Below, piece by piece: positions 1 through 7,430 of a stretch of DNA of 64,000 bases. The stretch is taken from positions 66,947 through 130,946 of the forward strand of contig CAYXPR010000006.1 of NCBI GenBank assembly GCA_964467255.1, in the 5' to 3' direction. The stretch comes from CAYXPR01 sp964467255. Lineage in GTDB: Bacteria > Pseudomonadota > Alphaproteobacteria > Rickettsiales > RGZB01. The notes under the pieces were generated by a model. The model worked only from the letters and a program-made list of their open reading frames with translations. It did not search any database and was not told the DNA's origin. Position numbers and translations under genes: made by a program. Numbering within the stretch: the stretch's first letter is position 1; the number at the start of each line of letters is the position of its first letter.

Positions 1-244
1 TCACCAACCTTCTGGTGGTTTCTCCGGTCAGGCAACGGATATCGAAATCCACGCGCAGGAAATCCTGTCTCTCAAGAAGCGCCTGAATCAGATGTATGTA
101 AAACATACGGGGCAGAAACTGGCGATTATTGAGAAAAACATGGAGCGCGATAATTTCATGGATGCTGAAAAAGCCAAGGAATTCGGGCTGATTGACCAGA
201 TTGTAAGCAAACGCCCCGTGCCGGATGAAGAATCAAAGCGCTGA
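1..244 (+). CDS. clpP: ATP-dependent Clp protease proteolytic subunit ClpP (3' part)
   Basis: The last 80 codons of ClpP; the 5' end lies outside the window. The visible part opens at the catalytic histidine (HQPSGG) and contains the ERDNFM stretch with the catalytic aspartate, so two of the three Ser-His-Asp residues are seen; the serine would be upstream. The C-terminal helix (AKEFGLIDQIV) is typical of the family. ClpP forms the barrel-shaped cytosolic peptidase that degrades substrates unfolded by ClpX, encoded 83 bp downstream on the same strand. The frame begins at base 2. Confidence 0.96.
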   Translation, partial: HQPSGGFSGQATDIEIHAQEILSLKKRLNQMYVKHTGQKLAIIEKNMERDNFMDAEKAKEFGLIDQIVSKRPVPDEESKR

Positions 245-266
245 TTTTTAATCTGTTTTTTTCACT

Positions 267-295
267 TTTCTTATTTTCTGCTCTCATAGTATAAT
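267..295 (+). promoter_or_regulatory. Possible clpX promoter (-10 TATAAT)
   Basis: A perfect TATAAT lies at 290-295, 33 bp before the clpX start. The region 17 bp upstream (267-272) is only pyrimidine-rich and is a poor -35, so clpX may also be read through from clpP. Confidence 0.3.
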
Positions 296-327
296 GAAAG
301 CAGGTGTTGCTTAGGAGTAAGGGTTCG

Positions 328-1611
328 ATGACCGATAAAACCACAGAAACCAACGATTCGGACAATACATTATATTGTTCCTTCTGCGGAAAAAGCCAAC
401 ACGAGGTGAAGAAACTCATCGCGGGTCCGGCGGTGTTTATCTGCAACGAATGTGTTGAGCTGTGCCTCGACATCATCCGCGAGGAAACCAAATCTCCGCT
501 GGGTCTGGATAGCGATGGTGGCGTGCCAAAGCCGCAGGACATCCGCAAAGTGCTTGATGATTACGTCATCGGTCAGGAAGACGCAAAGCGCATCCTTTCC
601 GTGGCTGTGCACAACCATTACAAGCGCATTTATTACATCGAAAAAGGTAATACGGATATTGAACTCGCGAAGTCCAACATCCTGCTGATGGGCCCAACCG
701 GTTGCGGTAAAACGCTGCTGGCGCAGACCCTCGCACGCATTTTGGATGTGCCGTTCACCATGGCCGATGCCACCACCCTCACCGAAGCCGGTTATGTGGG
801 TGAAGACGTGGAAAACATCATCCTGCGCCTGCTGCAAGCTGCCGACTATAACGTTGAGCGCGCACAAAAAGGCATCGTGTATATCGACGAAGTGGATAAA
901 ATTTCCCGCAAAGGCGACAACCCTTCTATCACGCGTGACGTATCCGGCGAAGGCGTGCAACAAGCGCTGCTCAAAATCATGGAAGGCACTGTGGCTTCTG
1001 TGCCGCCGCAAGGTGGTCGTAAGCATCCGCAGCAGGAATTCCTGCAGGTGGACACCTCAAACATCCTCTTCATTTGCGGCGGTGCGTTCGCGGGTGTAGA
1101 AAAAATCATCGCGAAGCGCGAAATGGGCAGTTCCATTGGCTTTGGCGCGACGGTCAACAACCAAGAAAAGCTCAATACGGGCAAGCTTTTGTCCAAAATT
1201 GAGCCAGATGACCTGATTAAATTCGGCCTGATTCCGGAATTCGTCGGCCGCTTGCCGGTGCTCGCCACGCTGGATGATCTGGACGATGGCGCACTCATTT
1301 CCATCCTCACCGAACCGAAAAATGCGCTCGTGAAGCAGTACCAAAAGCTGTTCGAGATGGAAAATGTGGATCTGAAGTTCACTGAAGGTGCGCTGCTTGC
1401 CATCGCACGCAAAGCCATCGAGCGCAAAACGGGCGCTCGTGGTCTGCGCGCCATCTTGGAAGAAACGCTGCTTGATTTGATGTATGAAATCCCGAGCATG
1501 GAGAATGCCGAGAGCGTCACCATCAATGAAAAAGTGGTGGCTGGCACGGCAAAACCGCTCGTCACCTTCAGCAGCAGCAGCGAAGGTAAGAAGAAATCCA
1601 AGAAAAAATAA
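328..1611 (+). CDS. clpX: Clp protease ATP-binding subunit ClpX
   Basis: 427-aa AAA+ unfoldase that feeds tagged proteins into ClpP. N-terminal C4 zinc-binding domain with cysteines at residues 17, 20, 39 and 42; Walker A GPTGCGKT near residue 120; GYVG pore loop; Walker B ending VYIDEVDKIS; RKH loop (GGRKHP); and an IGF tripeptide in SSIGFGA that docks on ClpP. The length fits the family (about 420). ATG 328 is chosen because it follows a good AGGAG (313-317) and starts the standard zinc domain; an upstream in-frame GTG at 304 would only add eight residues. The C-terminus is a lysine-rich tail. Confidence 0.97.
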   Translation: MTDKTTETNDSDNTLYCSFCGKSQHEVKKLIAGPAVFICNECVELCLDIIREETKSPLGLDSDGGVPKPQDIRKVLDDYVIGQEDAKRILSVAVHNHYKRIYYIEKGNTDIELAKSNILLMGPTGCGKTLLAQTLARILDVPFTMADATTLTEAGYVGEDVENIILRLLQAADYNVERAQKGIVYIDEVDKISRKGDNPSITRDVSGEGVQQALLKIMEGTVASVPPQGGRKHPQQEFLQVDTSNILFICGGAFAGVEKIIAKREMGSSIGFGATVNNQEKLNTGKLLSKIEPDDLIKFGLIPEFVGRLPVLATLDDLDDGALISILTEPKNALVKQYQKLFEMENVDLKFTEGALLAIARKAIERKTGARGLRAILEETLLDLMYEIPSMENAESVTINEKVVAGTAKPLVTFSSSSEGKKKSKKK

Positions 1612-1669
1612 GCGCTTAACGCGATTATCCCCATTGGGCGGGTTTCTTGCGCTATCTAGGCTTATGGCC

Positions 1670-1699
1670 TTGATATCCGCGGCATCGCTCCTATATAAT
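1670..1699 (+). promoter_or_regulatory. Promoter of lon
   Basis: TTGATA (1670-1675), an 18-bp spacer and a perfect TATAAT (1694-1699), 32 bp upstream of the lon start. This is close to the housekeeping consensus, so lon is probably transcribed separately from clpX. The CCTTGATA context also loosely resembles a heat-shock sigma -35, which would suit lon, but the -10 looks like sigma-70. Confidence 0.55.
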
Positions 1700-1731
1700 G
1701 CCTGTAGCAATTTTTGTGGCGGGAGCGCGCG

Positions 1732-4155
1732 ATGTTTGGCAAATCTTCTCATTCTGATAATGCAGACGCGCAGGTGTATCCCGTCCTTCCGTTGCGCGAC
1801 ATCGTGGTGTTCCCCGGCATGATTGTGCCGCTGTTCGTTGGCCGCGAAAAATCCATCAAAGCCCTTGAAGAAGTTGCGAAGGAAGACCGTAAAATCCTCC
1901 TCGCCACCCAGAAAAATGCCGCGCTCGATGAACCGGCAACAGAAGATATTTACCGCATCGGTACGCTCTCCACCATTCTCCAGCTGTTAAAGCTGCCGGA
2001 TGGCACCGTGAAGGTGCTGGTGGAAGGCAGCAGCCGTGCCAAAATCAATGCGTTTGTGGAAAACCCCGGTTTCTTCCAAGCCCTCGCCGAAGATTTAGCT
2101 GAAGATGAGCGCGACCCGCAGGAAATTGAAGCGCTGCGCCGCTCGGTAATTTCCGAGTTCGAAGAATATCTGAAGCTGAACAAAAAAATTCCGCCGGAAA
2201 TTTTAAGCTCGCTCGGGCAGATTGAAGATGCCTCACGCCTGTGCGACACCATTGCCTCGCACCTCACACTGAAAATCAACGAAAAGCAGGCGTTACTCGA
2301 GAACACCAGCCTTGCGGCCCGCCTTGAAAAAGTGCTCGAGATGATGGAGCGTGAAATCGGTGTAATGAACACTGAACGCAAAATCCGCAGCCGCGTAAAG
2401 CGCCAGATGGAAAAAACCCAGAAAGAGTATTATTTGAATGAGCAGATGAAGGCCATTCAGAAAGAACTGGGCGATGGCGAAGGCAAAGACGAACTCGTCG
2501 AGCTGGAAGAAAAAATCAGGAAGACCAAGCTGAACAAAGAAGCGCGCGATAAGTCCCTCGGTGAGCTGAAAAAGCTGCGCCAGATGAGTCCGCTTTCTGC
2601 CGAAGCTACGGTGGTGCGCAACTATCTCGACTGGATTGTGAACATTCCGTGGAAGCGCCGCACGAAAGTGAAGGCTGACCTTGCGCTCGCGCAGGAAATT
2701 TTAGAGCGCGACCATTACGGCCTCGAAAAAGTGAAAGATCGTATTTTGGAACATCTCGCGGTGCAACAGCGCACCAAAAATAATTCCAAAGGGCCGATTC
2801 TATGTTTCGTGGGCCCTCCAGGCGTGGGCAAAACCTCACTCGCCAAATCCATTGCCGAAGCCACGGGCCGCAACTTCGTGCGCATTTCACTGGGCGGCGT
2901 GCGCGATGAGGCGGAAATCCGCGGTCACCGCCGCACTTACATCGGCTCCATGCCGGGTAAAATTATTCAATCGATGAAAAAAGCGAAGAGCTCAAACCCG
3001 CTTTTCCTCTTAGATGAAATCGATAAAATGGGCACCGACTTCCGTGGCGACCCCGCTTCGGCGCTGCTGGAAGTGCTCGACCCCGAACAGAATAGCGCGT
3101 TCAACGACCATTATCTGGAAGTGGATTATGACCTGTCTGAAGTCATGTTCCTTACCACCGCGAACACATTGAACATTCCGCGCCCGCTGCTCGACCGCAT
3201 GGAAGTCATCCGCTTGTCGGGTTACACGGAAGAGGAAAAAGTGGAAATTGCCAAGCGCCATTTGGTTCCGAAAGTGCGCAAAGACCATGCGCTTTCGGAG
3301 AAAGAATGGAATATTTCTGATGATGCGCTGCATGAGCTGATTCGCAAATACACCCGCGAGTCCGGTGTGCGTAACCTTGAGCGCGAAATCGCAAAAATGG
3401 CACGCAAATCCATTAAGGAAATGATGGTGAAGAAAAGCAAATCTCTCACCGTTTCGATGAAGAATTTGCGCAAATTCGCCGGCGTGGAACGCTTCGATTA
3501 TGGCCGTATGGATGAACAGGATCGCGTGGGCGTAACCACGGGCCTTGCTTACACAGAATCTGGTGGCGACTTGCTGCCGATTGAAGCGGTGCTCATTCCG
3601 GGCAAGGGTCGCTTCTCCATCACCGGTAACGTAAAAGACGTGATGAAAGAATCCTCGCAAGCCGCGTGGAGCTACATCCGCTCGCGCTCGCTGGAGTTCG
3701 GCATTATCCCGCCGAAATTCCAGGATAACGACATTCACATTCACGTGCCCGAAGGCGCAATTCCGAAAGACGGCCCTTCCGCCGGTGTGGCAATGTGCAC
3801 GTCGATGGTGTCAGCCCTCACGGGCATTCCGGTGTCAAAATCCGTTGCCATGACGGGGGAAATTTCTCTGCGTGGGCAGGTGATGCCGATTGGCGGCCTG
3901 AAAGAAAAACTTTTGGCGGCACTGCGCGGCGGTATTGAAACGGTGCTCATTCCCGAAAAGAACGTGAAGGATTTAGAAGACCTTCCGGCAAACGTGAGGA
4001 AGAGCTTGAAAATTGTGCCGGTGAAAACCGTAGATGAAGTGCTGAAAGCCGCACTCACAAAACCGTTGGTGCCGATTGAGTGGAAAGAGCCTGCAAAAGA
4101 CGTGGCCGCCGCAAAGACCGGAAAAGACGGTGCGGAAGGCATCTTAACACATTAA
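1732..4155 (+). CDS. lon: ATP-dependent protease Lon
   Basis: 807-aa cytosolic AAA+ serine protease that degrades misfolded and regulatory proteins. N-terminal LON substrate-binding domain (YPVLPLRDIVVFPGM), a coiled region, AAA+ module with Walker A GPPGVGKT near residue 365 and Walker B FLLDEIDKM, then the protease domain with catalytic Ser683 in PKDGPSAGV and catalytic Lys726 in GGLKEKL (Ser-Lys dyad spaced 43 residues as in E. coli Lon). ATG 1732 follows GGGAG at 1721-1725; an in-frame TTG at 1714 is less likely. It stands between clpX and the HU gene, the usual order in alpha- and gammaproteobacteria. Confidence 0.97.
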   Translation: MFGKSSHSDNADAQVYPVLPLRDIVVFPGMIVPLFVGREKSIKALEEVAKEDRKILLATQKNAALDEPATEDIYRIGTLSTILQLLKLPDGTVKVLVEGSSRAKINAFVENPGFFQALAEDLAEDERDPQEIEALRRSVISEFEEYLKLNKKIPPEILSSLGQIEDASRLCDTIASHLTLKINEKQALLENTSLAARLEKVLEMMEREIGVMNTERKIRSRVKRQMEKTQKEYYLNEQMKAIQKELGDGEGKDELVELEEKIRKTKLNKEARDKSLGELKKLRQMSPLSAEATVVRNYLDWIVNIPWKRRTKVKADLALAQEILERDHYGLEKVKDRILEHLAVQQRTKNNSKGPILCFVGPPGVGKTSLAKSIAEATGRNFVRISLGGVRDEAEIRGHRRTYIGSMPGKIIQSMKKAKSSNPLFLLDEIDKMGTDFRGDPASALLEVLDPEQNSAFNDHYLEVDYDLSEVMFLTTANTLNIPRPLLDRMEVIRLSGYTEEEKVEIAKRHLVPKVRKDHALSEKEWNISDDALHELIRKYTRESGVRNLEREIAKMARKSIKEMMVKKSKSLTVSMKNLRKFAGVERFDYGRMDEQDRVGVTTGLAYTESGGDLLPIEAVLIPGKGRFSITGNVKDVMKESSQAAWSYIRSRSLEFGIIPPKFQDNDIHIHVPEGAIPKDGPSAGVAMCTSMVSALTGIPVSKSVAMTGEISLRGQVMPIGGLKEKLLAALRGGIETVLIPEKNVKDLEDLPANVRKSLKIVPVKTVDEVLKAALTKPLVPIEWKEPAKDVAAAKTGKDGAEGILTH

Positions 4156-4472
4156 TTGCATTTTCTTCGCGTGCACTGAACAGCGTTCATGCTTTGCGCA
4201 ATCGCTTTCATTTCACACAAACAAGATGGTGAATTCACAAGGCGTGAAGCGCGTTTGCGCGGGTTCACTGCCGTGAGATGCGCTGTTTCGATGATTGCAA
4301 GTAATTTTTTTTACAAAAAAGTGACGTTTTTTGCGCCTTGCAGCACTTTTTCACTTGTCTTTTAAAATGGGGAGTGCTTGATTATACGCCGTATCCCGCA
4401 GGAAGCCTCGCTTCTTTAAGGTTTACAGCTAAACGTAACTAATGCCATTAACATCCAATAAGGGAGTTTCTT
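4156..4472 (+). other. Intergenic region upstream of the HU gene, with possible promoter
   Basis: 317 bp without a gene. It becomes AT-rich towards the HU gene. A candidate promoter is TTGCAG (4338-4343), 19-bp spacer, TAAAAT (4363-4368); a second possibility is TTGTCT (4355-4360) with the TATACG at 4383. This leaves a leader of about 95 nt. No small gene and no clear lon terminator were seen. Confidence 0.35.
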
Positions 4473-4748
4473 GTGAATAAGAACGAACTGATCGAAGCCG
4501 TAGCAAAAGCAACTGGTTCTACCAAAGCTGATGCCTCCAAATCCATTGATGCCATTTTCGGCGTCATCACGACCCAGCTGAAAAAGGGTCAGGAAGTTCG
4601 CCTCGTGAACTTCGGTACATTCCTGGTTGCTAAACGCAAAGCCACCGAAGGCCGTAACCCACGCACCGGCGCTCCTATCAAAATTCCGGCATCCAAGCAG
4701 CCGAAATTCCGCGCTGGCAAACTGCTGAAAGAAGCAGTGAACAAGTAG
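4473..4748 (+). CDS. hupB: DNA-binding protein HU
   Basis: 91-aa histone-like nucleoid protein that bends DNA as a dimer. The whole sequence is the HU/IHF fold: MNKNELIEAVA start, helix pair, and the arm signature with VNFGTFLVAKRKA and GRNPRTG followed by KIPASKQPKFRAGK. Lacks features of IHF alpha or beta. Starts at GTG with AGGGAG at 4461-4466. Followed at once by a strong terminator, so it forms a monocistronic unit. Its place after lon is conserved in many proteobacteria. Confidence 0.96.
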   Translation: MNKNELIEAVAKATGSTKADASKSIDAIFGVITTQLKKGQEVRLVNFGTFLVAKRKATEGRNPRTGAPIKIPASKQPKFRAGKLLKEAVNK

Positions 4749-4770
4749 TTTTTAAACACTTGTTGCTATT

Positions 4771-4803
4771 AAAAACGGGCAGTCGATTGACTGCCCGTTT
4801 TTT
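4771..4803 (+). terminator. Rho-independent terminator after hupB
   Basis: Perfect 10-bp stem ACGGGCAGTC / GACTGCCCGT (4775-4784 / 4789-4798) with a GATT loop, preceded by A's and followed by six T's. Confidence 0.93.
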
Positions 4804-4842
4804 CATGGCTTTTTGCCCCTTTTGCAGCAAATGCCTTTTTTC

Positions 4843-4871
4843 TTGTCATTTCTGGAAGGATGGTTTAGAAA
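4843..4871 (+). promoter_or_regulatory. Probable promoter of tRNA-Val
   Basis: TTGTCA (4843-4848), 17-bp spacer, TAGAAA (4866-4871). It lies after the hupB terminator and about 50 bp before the mature tRNA, so the tRNA should be its own unit. Confidence 0.45.
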
Positions 4872-4921
4872 GTGCGCCTCTTGCTAAGGGAAATAAGGCT
4901 TTTCTAGCATTCCCTTGAAGC

Positions 4922-4997
<76 letters not shown>

Positions 4998-5041
4998 TTT
5001 CCTCGCACCTTTGCCCGAACTCCCTTTTTCCTATTTTAAGA

Positions 5042-5069
5042 CCTATCTGCACGCCTTGCGGCAGATAGG
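5042..5069 (+). other. Hairpin between the two tRNA-Val 3' copies
   Basis: Perfect 9-bp stem CCTATCTGC (5042-5050) / GCAGATAGG (5061-5069), which can extend inside through CGC/GCG. There is no T-run after it, so it is not a standard terminator, although it could stop or process the tRNA-Val transcript. It abuts the second repeat copy by two bases. Confidence 0.6.
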
Positions 5070-5071
5070 AT

Positions 5072-5107
5072 AGTTCGAGTCTCTCATCGCCCACCATTTC
5101 CTCGCAC
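5072..5107 (+). repeat. Direct repeat copy 2: orphan 3' end of tRNA-Val
   Basis: Exact 36-bp copy of 4973-5008, including T-loop, acceptor 3' strand and CCA. The upstream sequence is unrelated to a tRNA, so this is not a second tRNA gene but a duplicated end, as left by an integration or excision event. Confidence 0.8.
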
Positions 5108-5418
5108 GCTTGCGCCTTCTCCATAACTCCTTCATATATCGCCCTTTTTCAGCGAGCCGCTAAAACGCTAAAATACCACTAAAATACAATCCATTAAACT
5201 CTTAGATTTCTGCGGGTTTTAAGGATTTTTTAACCACCCGCGTGCTATTCTGAACGCTTCAACTTGACCTCTGAACGCTTGAGCTTTTTAGTTTTTGTGT
5301 TTTGTTTTGGTCTTAACCCCCAGCTGCTCCGGCTTCTGGTGGTTTTGATAGGTGCGCATCTTCCGGGCAATCGTAAGTACCGGGGCGCTATCTGCTACTC
5401 TTGATGGACGGGCTACAC
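5108..5418 (+). other. AT-rich non-coding part of the tRNA-Val/tRNA-Asp islet
   Basis: No gene recognised. Holds several CTAAAA-type short repeats (5160-5190) and an exact 11-bp tandem repeat TCTGAACGCTT at 5249-5259 and 5270-5280, a 21-bp (two helical turns) phase, with TTGACC at 5264-5269 between the copies. This arrangement could be an operator over a -35 element; the matching -10 is poor. The last 60 bp become GC-rich, leading into the next gene. Confidence 0.4.
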
Positions 5419-5691
5419 ATGGCTACGGTTCACACTGTCACGACCGGCAACGACGTCACGGTCACCACGCAGCACCTCCGCGCCCTCCGCGCCCTGCTCA
5501 TCACGGTCCACAACGACAAGGACCTCGGGGCCGAGCACGTGAAGGCGATCGTGGTGCAGTTGGTGTCGATCGAGGCGACGCTGGCGCTCAAGGAGGCCGA
5601 CGACGCGAAGAAGGCGGCGACCGAGGCGGCCCAGAACGAGGACTACCTCGACTGGCTGACCGAACAGGCCCGCAACGACCCGCGTTACTAA
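5419..5691 (+). CDS. Small hypothetical protein with foreign, GC-rich codon use
   Basis: 90-aa soluble, helix-rich protein (MATVHTVTTGNDVTV... ending ARNDPRY) that I do not recognise. The middle (LALKEADDAKKAATEAAQ) is charged and alanine-rich, probably helical. Nearly every codon ends in G or C (GAC, GAG, CTC, GTC, AAG), whereas surrounding genes use GAA, AAA and GAT freely; this is the base use of a high-GC actinobacterium or its phage. ATG 5419 is preceded by a weak GGACGGG; ATG 5404 is an alternative. Followed by a terminator-like hairpin, so it may be a complete transferred cassette lying between two tRNA genes. Confidence 0.55.
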   Translation: MATVHTVTTGNDVTVTTQHLRALRALLITVHNDKDLGAEHVKAIVVQLVSIEATLALKEADDAKKAATEAAQNEDYLDWLTEQARNDPRY

Positions 5692-5731
5692 GCTTCCAAC
5701 GCTGAGTTCGTGACTTGAGCAGTTCGATTCT

Positions 5732-5762
5732 CCGAGCGACAGCCTTAAATGGTTGTCCTCGG
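5732..5762 (+). terminator. Terminator-like hairpin after the GC-rich gene
   Basis: Stem CCGAG + GACAGCC (5732-5736, 5738-5744) against GGTTGTC + CTCGG (5751-5762), 12 pairs with one bulged C and a TTAAAT loop. T-runs follow only some 10 nt later (GTGTTTT), so it is an imperfect rho-independent terminator. Confidence 0.5.
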
Positions 5763-5840
5763 GGGTCGGTGTTTTACGGATTTTCCGTTATTTCCCCTGT
5801 TTTCACCGTTTATACCCCCTAAAAGCCCCATAAATACCCC

Positions 5841-5869
5841 TTGCCCTTCCCAAAAACATGCTCTATGTA
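5841..5869 (+). promoter_or_regulatory. Probable promoter of tRNA-Asp
   Basis: TTGCCC (5841-5846), 17-bp spacer, TATGTA (5864-5869), ending 23 bp before the tRNA. The transcript may continue into the PHA cluster, whose first gene starts 33 bp after the tRNA. Confidence 0.45.
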
Positions 5870-5892
5870 TACGCCCCTACTAAGCCTTTTAA

Positions 5893-5969
<77 letters not shown>

Positions 5970-6002
5970 TTTCCCTTTAAATATCTCATTTTCGCGCCGC
6001 TT

Positions 6003-6344
6003 ATGAGCCCCAAACCCACACCGGATTTCACCCAGCTTACCGCCACGTTTTTAGACTTGTGGCAGAAGCAGCTTGTGGCTACGTTTAACGACCCCGGCAT
6101 TGTGGGTGCCATGCTGGAAAATGTGCGCGCACACGCGACAAATGCGCAAACGGGTGCAGGATATGAAACAGTCTCAGGCAAAAAATCCCCTCGCACTGCC
6201 GCTGCCAGTGTACCTCAGCACGGCAACGACGAATTACGCCAGCTCAAAAGCCGCGTGGCAGCTTTGGAAAAGCGGATTGCTGCACTGGAATCCGGCGCTG
6301 CAAAGCCAAGCCGCCGCGCTGCTAAAACCACCAAGCGTAAATAA
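6003..6344 (+). CDS. Small coiled-coil protein of the PHA cluster
   Basis: 113 aa. N-terminal helix (FLDLWQKQLVATFNDP) resembling small proteins that accompany PHA synthases, a low-complexity linker, a short leucine-zipper-like coiled coil near residues 77-95 (LKSRVAALEKRIAALE) and a strongly basic tail (KPSRRAAKTTKRK). A basic tail plus coiled coil suggests a PHA-granule or DNA-associated accessory protein (as in PhaM/PhaE-type proteins), but this is inference. Its last 182 nt overlap, in another frame, the start of the following synthase-like gene. No clear ribosome-binding site was seen. Confidence 0.65.
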   Translation: MSPKPTPDFTQLTATFLDLWQKQLVATFNDPGIVGAMLENVRAHATNAQTGAGYETVSGKKSPRTAAASVPQHGNDELRQLKSRVAALEKRIAALESGAAKPSRRAAKTTKRK

Positions 6345-7389
6345 CCTTCGCGCCGATGCCGCGTTTGAAGACACAGCCCACACACGGCTGATTCATTTCC
6401 TTGAAGGCATTAAATTTTACCTTGAAACCCCCGCACCGGAAGTGCCGCGCCTGCCGCGCGCCTGTTTGTGGCAGGAAGGCTCCACACAATTGCTGGATTA
6501 TGGCAGTGTTCGGGCGCGCGAAGCCGATAAGCCTGCCATTTTGTTTGTACCTTCGCTGATTAATAAGTCTTACATTCTGGATTTGATGCCAGACCGCAGC
6601 CTGCTGCAATTCTTAAGCGACGAAGGCTTTCACCCCCTGTTGCTCGATTGGAACGAGCCTGGCGCAGCGGAAGCAGGCTTCACGCTCGAAGATTACGTCA
6701 CCCAGCGCGTCGAGCCCGCGCTCGAAGAAGCACAGCATTTGCTTGGCCGCCCCGTGGTGCTGGCAGGCTATTGCATGGGTGGGCTGCTCGCTATGGCTGC
6801 GGCCTTGCGCAAAAAACAGCGCGTGCAAGGATTAGTCCTGCTGGCCACGCCGTGGGACTTCCATGCGTCCGATGTTTCACGCATTGCTCTTGCCCCCGGC
6901 GCGGTACACACGCTTGAAAATCTGCTGATGCAATCGCCCTTATTGCCCGCATCAACCGTGCATGCACTATTTTATTTCATGAACCCGTTTGCCGTGCACC
7001 GTAAATTTGAGCGGCTCTATGCGCTTTCCGAGCACGAAGAATGCCCCGTGCTGCTGGCGCGCGAGCGCTGGGTGAATGACGGCATCCCCTTAACGCGCGA
7101 GGTGGCGCGCACCTGCTTTATCGATTGGGCAGCCGATAACACGCTGGTGGAAGGCCAGTGGCGCGTGGATGGCACCATCATCAACCCTGCCGCGCTCCGC
7201 ACACCCACCTTCATCGCCTTGCCGCAATATGACCAGATTGTGCCCCCCGCCTGTGCCACACCGCTGGCAGAAAAAATCAAAGATGCGCGCACCGTTTCCT
7301 GCCCCTCGGGCCATGTGGGGATGATTGTGGGGCGAAGCGCGCGAGAAAGCCTCTGGCTTCCGCTTGCAAAATGGCTGCAATCCTTGTAA
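6163..7389 (+). CDS. PHA synthase-like alpha/beta hydrolase
   Basis: 408-aa alpha/beta-hydrolase of the poly(hydroxyalkanoate) synthase type. Lipase-like box with cysteine nucleophile GYCMGG (Cys204), upstream FVPSLINKSYILDLMP and LLLDWNEPG segments as in PhaC, and C-terminal catalytic residues likely in PQYDQIVPP (Asp) and GHVGMI (His). It is shorter than class-I PhaC (about 590), so it is a compact synthase/depolymerase-like relative. The family's N-terminal helices (SKAAWQLWKSGLLHWNPAL) are encoded from ATG 6163, which forces a 182-nt overlap with the upstream gene; the next in-frame starts would delete them. Followed by phaA and phaB, supporting a polymer-storage role. Confidence 0.75.
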   Translation: MKQSQAKNPLALPLPVYLSTATTNYASSKAAWQLWKSGLLHWNPALQSQAAALLKPPSVNNLRADAAFEDTAHTRLIHFLEGIKFYLETPAPEVPRLPRACLWQEGSTQLLDYGSVRAREADKPAILFVPSLINKSYILDLMPDRSLLQFLSDEGFHPLLLDWNEPGAAEAGFTLEDYVTQRVEPALEEAQHLLGRPVVLAGYCMGGLLAMAAALRKKQRVQGLVLLATPWDFHASDVSRIALAPGAVHTLENLLMQSPLLPASTVHALFYFMNPFAVHRKFERLYALSEHEECPVLLARERWVNDGIPLTREVARTCFIDWAADNTLVEGQWRVDGTIINPAALRTPTFIALPQYDQIVPPACATPLAEKIKDARTVSCPSGHVGMIVGRSARESLWLPLAKWLQSL

Positions 7390-7430
7390 AAACAAAGCCC
7401 CAAACGGATTCCAGCCACAAGGAGTTTTTC

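Noticed and set aside
5072..5096. Possible second tRNA-Val
   Set aside because: Only the T-arm to CCA part is present; no D-arm, anticodon or 5' acceptor strand.
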